Part shown: positions 18,494 through 26,800 of the stretch, piece after piece
Layout of the letters: the number at the start of each line of letters is the position of its first letter
Position numbering within the stretch: position 1 is the first letter of the stretch
IMG/VR virus record: IMGVR_UViG_3300046010_004592
Span: 1-32,381 of that record
DNA from: a virus
Strand: one strand, 5' to 3'
Length of the DNA: 32,381 nt
Made by a program: the position numbers and the translations under genes
The notes under the pieces: model-generated
Databases searched by the model: none
What the model saw: only the letters and a program-made list of their open reading frames with translations
What the model was told of the DNA's origin: nothing

Positions 18494-19583
18494 GTCCAGC
18501 GAGGCGGCGGATATCGATGATATTCGATTCATCTTCGCTGCTACGGGTGGTGTTGGAAATTTGTTTATTTCCGGTTATTTCTTTAGCTTCTACAAGAGCT
18601 TGTCTTTTTTGTGGTGCTGCTTTACCAGATACAACTGCTGGTAAATATCTTTCAAAACTTTCATTAAGCTTTGCAGTTTTCACACTCGTCATCAATTCAC
18701 CCATGATAGAACGTTGTTCTGCGCTCAGTGGAGCTAACAATTCGCTCATGATTGCTTTTCTTTCTTGCGACTCTTTCAGCGCACGAATTTCTGCTTGTTT
18801 GCTTTCTAATATTTTTTCAGCTTTGACAACTGCGTGTGCAGCTTCATTGATGGCTAAATCTTTCATGTCTATGACTTTGAGCAACTTTGCAGTTTCGGAT
18901 TTCTCATTCAAGTAACTCGATTGGTATTCAGCAGCAAACGCTTCGAATAGCTTACGACCAAAGTCTGTACGACGTGCTGATTCAATGTCTTCTTTTAATG
19001 AAGTAATTTCAGCGTTTAAGGTTTGACCTACAACACTTTCTACCATTGTAGCTGCGCGTTTAACAAATTCTTGTTTTACTCGTTTGATTTCTTGACGACC
19101 TTCACGAATTAGACGAACTTTTGATTCGGCTAAGTCCTGTTTGTCTTTATAAAATTCTGTAATTTCTTGAGCCAAAGCCTCGACGACAAAGTGTTCTAAT
19201 GTACCAAATTTATTGGCCATAGACATTTGATCTTCGTGGAGTTCTTTAACTTCAGAAGCCAATTGGCGTGTTACGAATTTATTCATAACTGTTGCACTTT
19301 CGGACATTTTTCTAGCAAATTTAACTTTCATTTCTGCTAGTTGTTTGCGATCATCGACAAACTCACTAAGTTCACTAGACAGTTGTTCAGAGATCATACG
19401 ATCAACTGCTTCAACCATTGTGTTCTTATCATGTTCGTACTTCTGAGCAAACTCTTCGCGGAGTTGATGAGCAACAATTTCACGGTTTTCAACGATACGT
19501 TGTTCCCATGCTTGCTCAATTGACTCTTTGATTTCTGCCGAAACCACATTGTTTTCAAATAACGTTTTTAATGCATCCAACAT
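18489..19583 (-). CDS. 22: Prohead scaffold (core) protein, T4 gp22 family
   Basis: The 364-residue, highly charged, almost entirely helical protein lies between 21 and 23 as in T4. Long heptad-like stretches rich in Glu, Lys, Ala and Gln (for example around residues 27-210) predict coiled coils, and there are no Cys or membrane segments. Members form the internal core on which gp23 assembles and are cut to small peptides by gp21; several L/I-x-E sites are present. It is longer than T4 gp22 (269 residues). AAAGGAGA lies between the endonuclease stop and its ATG. The C-terminus (SSEDESNIIDIRRLAGL) carries short conserved-looking core residues. Confidence 0.9.
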   Translation of the reverse strand: MLDALKTLFENNVVSAEIKESIEQAWEQRIVENREIVAHQLREEFAQKYEHDKNTMVEAVDRMISEQLSSELSEFVDDRKQLAEMKVKFARKMSESATVMNKFVTRQLASEVKELHEDQMSMANKFGTLEHFVVEALAQEITEFYKDKQDLAESKVRLIREGRQEIKRVKQEFVKRAATMVESVVGQTLNAEITSLKEDIESARRTDFGRKLFEAFAAEYQSSYLNEKSETAKLLKVIDMKDLAINEAAHAVVKAEKILESKQAEIRALKESQERKAIMSELLAPLSAEQRSIMGELMTSVKTAKLNESFERYLPAVVSGKAAPQKRQALVEAKEITGNKQISNTTRSSEDESNIIDIRRLAGL

Positions 19584-19598
19584 ATGTGATTCTCCTTT

Positions 19599-20258
19599 CT
19601 ATTGGAGTATGTCTAAATTTAGACATTCTGTGTTATCTATTAGAGTACCTGATAGATTGTTTAGTTTTTTAGCTTTTTTAGCTAATTTAGTATTTCTTAT
19701 TTTTTCTTTTGTTTCAATTGAACGAGGAATACCTTTTAACGCATTACTACGTTTTTTATTTGATTCGTTAGTCTGCACATATCCAGTTACCCCTTTATTC
19801 CATGCTATTTTTCCAAACATTGGATTATTATTTCCTGTCTTGCAGATGCTTAATTTTTGTCGCGTTGCAATTGATGGGCTAACTCCGGGTTTACCTAATT
19901 TAGCTTTTGAAATTTTTTCTTTTTGAGACACTAGCATCGCTTTGCCTTTATTATGCGGTGTTAACCCAGCAGTTGAAAATTTACCATTACTGTTATGACG
20001 ATTAAAACTCATTGGATCATTTGCTGCATCTAACAATACTAATATACTAGTTTCTAATTCTCTAATATATTGAGGGTTACTAATAACTAAAATTGTATGC
20101 TTCCAATCATTTTGATTTTCTAAAATCATAGGCTTAACAACTTTACTAGAGCAAATATATCCGTCATTTGGAAAACATCCTTGCTTAGTTCTAGACCCTA
20201 TATACCATTTGTTAGATGGTATATGTGTCCATTTATAAAGATATGCGTGTGTTCTCAT
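19599..20258 (-). CDS. Free-standing GIY-YIG homing endonuclease
   Basis: The N-terminal domain (about 1-90) shows the divergent GIY-YIG core Y6-L7-Y8 and Y19-I20-G21, with R23 shortly after and a catalytic-type glutamate in IRELET (E67 or E69). Residues about 98-190 carry NUMOD3-like DNA-binding repeats (GLTPHNKGK, SQKEKISKAKLGKPG, NPMFGKIAWNKG, SNALKGIPRS), giving a basic C-terminal half. It is a seg-type selfish nuclease inserted between 21 and 22. Its ATG overlaps the TGA of 21 (ATGA), so it is translationally coupled. It leaves gene 22 with an intact ribosome site. No intron is apparent. Target sequence and activity are unknown. Confidence 0.9.
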   Translation of the reverse strand: MRTHAYLYKWTHIPSNKWYIGSRTKQGCFPNDGYICSSKVVKPMILENQNDWKHTILVISNPQYIRELETSILVLLDAANDPMSFNRHNSNGKFSTAGLTPHNKGKAMLVSQKEKISKAKLGKPGVSPSIATRQKLSICKTGNNNPMFGKIAWNKGVTGYVQTNESNKKRSNALKGIPRSIETKEKIRNTKLAKKAKKLNNLSGTLIDNTECLNLDILQ

Positions 20259-20881
20259 TTTAATCCATTAATAATATTCATTAATGATTCTTTAAGATAC
20301 CGTTGTGCCTTTGCATCTCCTTTCACCTCTTCCGCTAATCGGAGTGAACTAAGCCCGCCTTTTGAATTCATAAGGTGTTCATAGATAGGTGTAGGATATG
20401 CTCCCGGTGCCGACGGCTGTGCAACCATATCAACTGTGATAATCTCAAAATCTGATACTTCACCGTTACCGCTATCACTAACGTTGCCGGATCCGCGTGA
20501 ACTTACGCCTAGCTTCACTCCGCTCTCTAACATAGTACGGATAAGTTGTCCCATTGGGGTTGGTAAAATTTTAAGTTTACCATACCCATTCGGTCCTTCC
20601 ATCCACATGTTAGTTATCATATGTGAAACTCGGTCTAAATTTATTTTTAGATCATCTGGGTGATCTACTTCTCCAAGCACAGAATAACCATTTTGAATCT
20701 GATCGTTAAGGGTTTTAACAGCCTTGCTAATCTCACTTACAGGATAAACACGTTGGTTAGCATTACGAATGCCACCTTGAATGCAAATACCACTCATATG
20801 CAAACTTTTACCGTCCCGTTCGTCAGATTCAACGATCATTTGTGCTTCGTTGAAGCTAAGGTTTTCTCGGAGATGTAACAT
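20255..20881 (-). CDS. 21: Prohead maturation protease, T4 gp21 family
   Basis: The 208-residue protein matches the gp21 serine protease family (herpesvirus-assemblin-like fold). The catalytic His is probably H74 in LGEVDHPDDL and the nucleophile S127 or S128 in GVSSRGSG. SLHMSGICIQGG and NQRVYPVSEI are further family blocks. It cleaves scaffold and capsid proteins after (L/I)-x-E inside the prohead before DNA packaging. The start MLHLRENLSF is 3 bases from the preceding stop, with no strong ribosome site, which suggests coupling to the gp67-like gene. Length is close to T4 gp21 (212 residues). Confidence 0.93.
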   Translation of the reverse strand: MLHLRENLSFNEAQMIVESDERDGKSLHMSGICIQGGIRNANQRVYPVSEISKAVKTLNDQIQNGYSVLGEVDHPDDLKINLDRVSHMITNMWMEGPNGYGKLKILPTPMGQLIRTMLESGVKLGVSSRGSGNVSDSGNGEVSDFEIITVDMVAQPSAPGAYPTPIYEHLMNSKGGLSSLRLAEEVKGDAKAQRYLKESLMNIINGLK

Positions 20882-20884
20882 ATA

Positions 20885-21757
20885 TTACTTTCTGCCTGGA
20901 ATTAAGCTTCTTTTGTTAGTTCCATTGTCACCTGTAGATTTTTTCTCTGCACCGTGGCCTTTTGGAACTGGTTTTAATTTAGGAGCTTTTGCATTACCAG
21001 GAACATTTTGATTACCGCCATCCATTTTAGATGTAGTAGGTTTTAACAATCCGCCTTGTGTACCTTCACCAGTAGCTGTGCCACCAAATTTAGGAGCTAC
21101 GCCGCCCATGTCATTGTATTTTGGTTTGTTAAAAATGCTTTTGTTGTTAATGCCGTTGTCACCGTGTTTTGGTAATGCAACTTTGTTAACATATTCAAAC
21201 ATACTTTGGAATTCGTCAACTTCTTCGTCATCGCCCATGCCTAATTCGTCATCGCCCATGCCTAATTCGTCATCGCCCATGCCTAATTCGTCATCGCCAC
21301 CAAACATATCAGCGTGTTCTGGTTCATCATCTTCACCAGCCATTAATTGTTCAAATTCTGCTCTTAGATCGTCTAATGAATCTTTTAAATCATGAACTTC
21401 GTCTTGTAGTCCGGCTAAATCGCCGCCTTCTTCGTCGCCAAATTCGTCATCAGAACCAAATTCGTCGTCGCCTTCTTCATCACCAAACTCACCGTCGTCT
21501 TCTGCATCGTCATCTCCGAATCCGCCAAACTCTCCGTCGTCTTCTGTATCGTCTTCTGAGTCGTCTTCGCCTTCTTCGTCATCATCGCCAAATGCTTCGC
21601 CAACTTCTTCTTCATCTGTAAATTCGTTTTCTAATAAATTTTCATAAATTTCGCGTGATTTTGCTACAACAATATTGTGAAATATATCTTTTGCTGCTTC
21701 ATGATCTTCATTGATCAATGCCTCAAGCATGGCTTCAAATTTTTTGCGGTCAGTCAT
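20885..21757 (-). CDS. Acidic prohead core protein, gp67-like
   Basis: The first about 45 residues (KKFEAMLEALINEDHEAAKDIFHNIVV) form a short helix-rich head. A strongly acidic Asp/Glu/Gly tract follows at about 46-180, then a basic Gly/Lys/Pro-rich tail (KLKPVPKGHG, SLIPGRK). T4 gp67 is a short protein with a comparable helical start and acidic tail encoded between 20 and 21, which is the basis of the call. At 290 residues this one is much larger and may combine core functions (67 and 68). AGGAG precedes the ATG. The acidic tract contains a perfect 7-residue tandem repeat. Confidence 0.7.
   Translation of the reverse strand: MTDRKKFEAMLEALINEDHEAAKDIFHNIVVAKSREIYENLLENEFTDEEEVGEAFGDDDEEGEDDSEDDTEDDGEFGGFGDDDAEDDGEFGDEEGDDEFGSDDEFGDEEGGDLAGLQDEVHDLKDSLDDLRAEFEQLMAGEDDEPEHADMFGGDDELGMGDDELGMGDDELGMGDDEEVDEFQSMFEYVNKVALPKHGDNGINNKSIFNKPKYNDMGGVAPKFGGTATGEGTQGGLLKPTTSKMDGGNQNVPGNAKAPKLKPVPKGHGAEKKSTGDNGTNKRSLIPGRK
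21224..21298 (-). repeat. Perfect 21-bp tandem repeat (DDELGMG) in the gp67-like gene
   Basis: Three identical 21-base units (21224-21244, 21245-21265, 21266-21286) plus a 12-base partial unit encode GMGDDEL repeats. Because the unit is a multiple of three, copy-number change keeps the frame. Confidence 0.95.
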
Positions 21758-21871
21758 GTTAATCTCCTGTGATAGTTTCGTTTTCTACAAGGCTGTCTTA
21801 TATTTACACTACTTATTAAAAAGAATGCAAAAATAGGGTCAAACCGGTGTTTTTTTAAACATTTTAGATTT

Positions 21872-21879
21872 TATTTATG
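21872..21879 (-). promoter_or_regulatory. Possible late promoter box CATAAATA
   Basis: The minus strand reads CATAAATA, one base off TATAAATA. It contains the TAA stop of the 83-aa gene and lies 115 bases before the ATG of the gp67-like gene. The intervening 117-base gap is A+T-rich and holds nothing else recognised. Confidence 0.45.
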
Positions 21880-22126
21880 CAGCGGGTGCAGGTGTTGAAT
21901 ACATTGTGTTAATAAATTGTAATTCAACCTCTTGTTCTAAAATATGAGCTTCACTGCTCTTACGTAATTCGTTTATTTGTCTAAGTGACAGTCTAGTCTT
22001 ACGTGTATCTGAACGATGTAAACTTCCGCTATCGTTTTCAGAATCATACCGTAACTCACTTGCAACATGCCGAGTGTTAGGGTCAATATAAAAAAGTTCT
22101 CTTAATATCATATATCTATTTATCAC
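21875..22126 (-). CDS. Small protein between 20 and the gp67-like gene (83 aa)
   Basis: The frame starts at a GTG whose last two bases are shared with the TGA stop of gene 20 (GTGA), which suggests re-initiation. An ATG five codons further in (MILRELFYIDP) is the alternative start, but neither has a clear ribosome site. The product is charged and mostly helical (RLSLRQINELRKSSEAHILEQEVELQF), ending in PAPAA. In T4 small core proteins (67, 68) are encoded after 20, so a prohead-core role is possible. The sequence itself was not recognised. Confidence 0.65.
   Translation of the reverse strand: MINRYMILRELFYIDPNTRHVASELRYDSENDSGSLHRSDTRKTRLSLRQINELRKSSEAHILEQEVELQFINTMYSTPAPAA
22117..22124 (-). 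promoter_or_regulatory. Late promoter box GATAAATA at the end of gene 20
   Basis: The minus strand reads GATAAATA overlapping the gene 20 stop. The expected start lies inside the 83-aa gene, so it would serve the downstream gp67-like gene rather than the 83-aa product. It could also be a chance match. Confidence 0.35.
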
Positions 22127-23871
22127 ATTGGTGGTGCAGCGCCGCCCATTGGCGCTGCTGGTGGCATGCCTTGACCCATACCGCCCATTCCTTGATCCAT
22201 ACCCAGGTCCATATCAGCAGGAGCAGATAAATTTCCTGCCATTCCCATATCTCCCTCCATACCTGCTGCGGATAAACCTGCACTGCGTAGTTCTCCTGCG
22301 GCATCTGTATGTGTAGGCTGACCTTTACCTTGTTCTTCACCCCATAATCTTTCGTTTTCTGCCATTTCATCTTCTGATAATCCTAAAAATCTTTTCAATG
22401 CAAAGCGTTTACTCATGTAAGGCACTGCTTGAATTGTATTAAATGTATTAATTCTTTCCGAATCTAGTCCTGCTTGACGAGCACTAGCAAAGTTCATTGG
22501 GGGATTAAACGCTAATTCAAACAAGTTTGCATCAATATTAACGCCACGACCATACATATACATCTTAAATTCATTTGTAAACGCTTCTGTGATTAAACTT
22601 TGCAATCTTTCACAGTATTTGTTAAATCTTAACTCTTGAATGTATGCTGTACCTACACGACCGTCATTAAAACTTGCTTGCGAATCGTCTGCGCCAGTTG
22701 GTAAGTAGCTACTTGGTATACGTAAACCACGGAATAATTTGTTTGTAAAGAATTTTAAGTCATCAATTTCGCCTAAATTAGTACCGCCTGGCAATGTTTC
22801 AACTTTAGAACCACGTCCTTCTGCAGTTTGAGGGAAGAAATAGTCTTCGTTTATACTTAATGGATTGTATGCACTGTCGATTACGTTCTGTCCGCCGCCA
22901 CTTTGACTAGGAATTCTACGTTGATGTATCTCATTTTTAACTCTTTCTACAAATGCCATAGCTAAATGGCTAGGCATATTACCTACGTCAATGTGAAATA
23001 CACGTCTTTCTGGAGCTCTTTGTATACGATATATTAAAATAGCATCTTCTAAAAGTTCTTTTTGCTTATAAACTTTAAAAATATTCTCCAACAAGCTGTT
23101 ACCAAATGGATAATTGTTATCTAATCCTTCAGAAAGTGACAAATGAACAACATGTTCTGCGTCAACTGCATGTTCTGTTTCAGCTAAACCAAATCTAGAA
23201 CCACTACTTGAGCTAGGATACGGACCGCTAGCACCTTTTTGAGCACCAGGTGCACCCATATAGCCTGCTCCGGATGTCATGCCGCCGCCTGATTGTCTAG
23301 GATTAATGTTAGGTGTGATGCGAGTTGCAACAAGATTTTCAAAGTTAGGAGCTAGATCTTTAATAATATATTGTACAGGTTTCTTTCCGTCGCTTTCATT
23401 TACAATAACTGTTACAATTTTACTAGGGTCAACCCAATTCCATTTTTGATTTTCAGGGTCTCTAATAAAGAAAGCATCTCCATATTTGAACACGTTGCGC
23501 ACAATACGGAAGATTTTAGTATCAAATTGTTGCAGTTTATTCCATTGTTGCAAATATTCACCTAAAATTCGTATTTCAGAGTTAGTACCTTTGCTATTCC
23601 ATCGTACTGTAAATGGACTTTTACCGTCTTTTAGCTTTTGTGTGCAAAATTCAGCAAGAATATCCAATGCAGCATTAATCTCTGGGTCGCTATCCATTAC
23701 TTCGTATTGTTGATAACGGTCAATACGGTTAGGACTACCGGTATAAACGTCCGGCAAGTAGCTAGAATAGTTGGTCCTAGCTGGTCCTGCTTTAGAATTT
23801 TGAGTTGTATTTGAAGAACGATTATATTCGTAGTCAATATCAACTGGTGAAAAGTGTTTTCGCCATGTCAT
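22123..23871 (-). CDS. 20: Portal vertex protein, T4 gp20 family
   Basis: The 582-residue protein (T4 gp20 is 524) shows family blocks: RIDRYQQYEVMDSDPEINAA near the start, FRIVRNVFKYGDAFF, WNWVDPSKIVTVIV, EHVVHLSLSEGLDNNYPFG, LLEDAILIYRIQRAPERRVF, and the segment ending RIPSSYLPTGADD. It forms the dodecameric ring through which DNA is packaged and nucleates head assembly. The C-terminus is a Gly/Met/Ala/Pro-rich low-complexity tail (GMGQGMPPAAPMGG) that the core family does not need. AAAGGAAA precedes the ATG. Confidence 0.95.
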   Translation of the reverse strand: MTWRKHFSPVDIDYEYNRSSNTTQNSKAGPARTNYSSYLPDVYTGSPNRIDRYQQYEVMDSDPEINAALDILAEFCTQKLKDGKSPFTVRWNSKGTNSEIRILGEYLQQWNKLQQFDTKIFRIVRNVFKYGDAFFIRDPENQKWNWVDPSKIVTVIVNESDGKKPVQYIIKDLAPNFENLVATRITPNINPRQSGGGMTSGAGYMGAPGAQKGASGPYPSSSSGSRFGLAETEHAVDAEHVVHLSLSEGLDNNYPFGNSLLENIFKVYKQKELLEDAILIYRIQRAPERRVFHIDVGNMPSHLAMAFVERVKNEIHQRRIPSQSGGGQNVIDSAYNPLSINEDYFFPQTAEGRGSKVETLPGGTNLGEIDDLKFFTNKLFRGLRIPSSYLPTGADDSQASFNDGRVGTAYIQELRFNKYCERLQSLITEAFTNEFKMYMYGRGVNIDANLFELAFNPPMNFASARQAGLDSERINTFNTIQAVPYMSKRFALKRFLGLSEDEMAENERLWGEEQGKGQPTHTDAAGELRSAGLSAAGMEGDMGMAGNLSAPADMDLGMDQGMGGMGQGMPPAAPMGGAAPPM

Positions 23872-23894
23872 ATATAATTTCCTTTGTTTTTATC

Positions 23895-26800
23895 TTATCC
23901 CAACAAGTTACCTGATAATCCTTTAGTTGCTTTGACTTGTTTATGACTATTACTGCTAATAGTATCGGTATGTTGGGCCATTTGTGCCATAGTCTTATTT
24001 AACTGTATTAACGCTTCGTGTAGATCTTTTAATGTTGTTTCTTTTGATACTATAGCAGGAGCTACAGGTGGTGGTTGTACTGGTTTAGGTGGCTCTATCG
24101 GTTTAGGTTTTTCTGTAGGTTTAGGTTGTTCAATGTCTTTCTTTGATAACGCTGCATGATCCGGTTTTACATCTTTAATTGACGCATGTGATTGTTTTAC
24201 TTCAGCCGAAACTCTAGTATTGTAGTCATTAAATGTTTCTAATCCAAACTTTTTGTACATTTCCTTAACATGTGCTTGCTCTTTTGTTTCAGGCGGCTTC
24301 TTAATGTCAGCTTTAGATGGTTCAACTTTAGGTTTATCATCAATTTTAGCAGGTTCTTTAGATTTATCATCTTTAATATCAGGTTTTTGTTTATAATAAC
24401 TTGAATGCTGTCTATCAAGCTCTGCTTTTTGCGCTGCAATTGCTTCTGGACTATTATCTATTGTTCCGATGCTTTCTTGCATGCGTTTATTTTTAGCATC
24501 TATTTCTGCTTGTGGAATTTCTTCGTATTTTACATTGCCTTTGGCAAATCCAGGTTTATTATCTCCTTTAAATATTCCAGAAATAGACGAACCTACATCA
24601 CTAAATGTATCTGATATCGAATCAAAGAACCCTTTTTCTTTTGGTTCTTCTTTAGGTGGTTCATATTTAGTAGTAATATCTTCTAATTTTGGTAATCCTG
24701 CAGGTTTAATAGTTGCATCTAATGATTTAAAAGAACTTCCAAGCTGTTCACGCAACTGATCAAATTTAGGATCAGTAACTGGTTTTATACCTTCAGGTTT
24801 TAATGGTGGTGGTTTATTACCACTACTATACATTGCAAAATTCTTTTCAGCATCGGTCATTTCCTTAATAGGCTTATCAGTTACTTTAGGTTTTTCAGCT
24901 AATGACTTTGCAGTTGCACCATGCTCTTTCATAAAGGTCTTTTCAGCTTCTAATGCTTGTGCAACTTGTTTTGCTTGTGCTTCTTTAGCAGTTTTATTTT
25001 TAACTTCGGCATGTTTAGCTTCTTCTTCAGCATGAAGTTTTAACTTACCTTTAGTTTTGATTAGATCGTCTTCATATGTAAGTGCTAATTTTGCAACTTC
25101 TTCTTTTTTCTTAGCTAATTTCTCTGCAGATTCGGCATTTGGCTTAGTATTGTCTGCTTTCATTTGCTCATAGTCAAAAGATGCGTTTTCTAATGCTTCA
25201 CGTTTCTTTTGTAATGCTGCACGAGCTGCGGACGGTCCTAATTTGTCTTCTGCAGCTTTACCAGAGTCACTAAGATCCATTTGCGACATACCAATTTTAG
25301 ATATATCGCCAGAATTCATTGATTGTTTAAACTTAGCTAAGTTAATTAGGCTTTCGTCTAACTTAGAAACATCAGGCGCTTTAGGTTTAGGCGGAGGAGC
25401 AACTGTAGTTTTAGATTTTTCAGCTGATGCTGACTTAACTTCAGTTAGCGAACCAGTAACTGATTTACCTAAATCTTCCATATGTTTAGCAACAGCAGTA
25501 ACTGCAGGGTCGTCTGCAGGACGTCCTTGTTTTAATAAATCTGCAAGTTGTGATTCAATAATTGGACGATCATGCTTTGCATCTTCATCGGTTCGCGTAC
25601 TAAGTTCTTTTAATTTGTCTTTTGCCCAACTAGTATCAACATCCCACTTAGTTTGTTTAAAACTACCTTTTGGTAAATCAGTTCCTTCTTCAAGTGTTTT
25701 TAATTCTTCAGGAGTCTTGGCTTTTGGAGTTGATTGAGTGCCAATAATTTTGTTAAAATGTTCACCTAACTGTGCAATAGATTGCTGTTCTACTAATTTA
25801 AAAGGATTATCTGCAGATTTTTGTTCTGTTTTTTCTTCTTTAGTAATACCAGCTTTAATAGTAGTAGCTAGTTGTTTCATTTCAGCTTTTGCTATTTCTG
25901 ATTGTTTAGATTCAACTGGTTTAACTTCTGGTTTAACTTCAGCTTTAGGTGGTTCAACTGGTTTAACTTCTGGTTTAACTTCAGCTTTAGGTGGTTCAAC
26001 TGGTTTAACTTCTGGTTTAACTTCAGCTTTAGGTGGTTCAACTGGTTTAACTACTGCAGTTTTAGTTTGCGGAGTAGCTTTTTCAATTGCTTTAGTAACT
26101 GTTTCATGCATTTCTTTTGCTTGAGGAGCAAATGTAATGTTTTTAAATTTCTCAGCAATTTCACCAAACTGTTTAGCAACACCTTTCATTTCAGTATTAA
26201 TATCTGTAAACGTTTTGCCTAGATCTGTTAGTTGTGGTGTAGCTGCAGTTTGATCTGTTGGTTTTGCAGTATCTTTAACATCTGTAGTAGACGGTGCAGA
26301 TGCTTTTGATTGTTTTTGTTCAGCCGACGGAGATGCAGGTGGCATCATTTGCTGAATGAATCGTTTCATTTGATCTTCATTAGCTACAATTTCATTACCG
26401 TGTAGCTCTGCAAGCTCACCTTTAGGATCAAAAGGTGTAAACATGTCTTTAAAACCGCCACCTCCTGATAAGAATTTTTCAAATTGAGGAGTACCATCGG
26501 CAAAATGCCATTTAGGTGATGCACCTGATTGTTCTGGAGTTAATTTTGTTGCATTGTTACTAGCTTCTTGAGCTTTTTTATGAGCATCACTTAACGGTAT
26601 AGCTGATTTAAACCCATCAGTAATCTCTTTAGCCATGTTTCCGGGTGTTGCTTGTTCTTGTGTTCTAGGTTTAAGTGCATCGTTAATGCCACTAAATGTG
26701 TTAACTAGTTTATTTCCTGATTCAACTAAGTCACCAAACACCTTAGATGCACCGGCTGACATGTCTTTTAATGTACGATCAGCTTTGTTTAGAGTAGTAT

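Noticed and set aside
22116-22370. 84-codon frame overlapping the 3' end of gene 20 in another frame
   Set aside because: It lies wholly within the Gly/Met-rich gp20 tail and has the skewed composition of a shifted low-complexity tract.
25738-26222. Long plus-strand open frames opposite the tape-measure-like gene
   Set aside because: They are antisense shadows created by the low-complexity Pro/Lys/Glu repeats and have repetitive, non-protein-like sequence.
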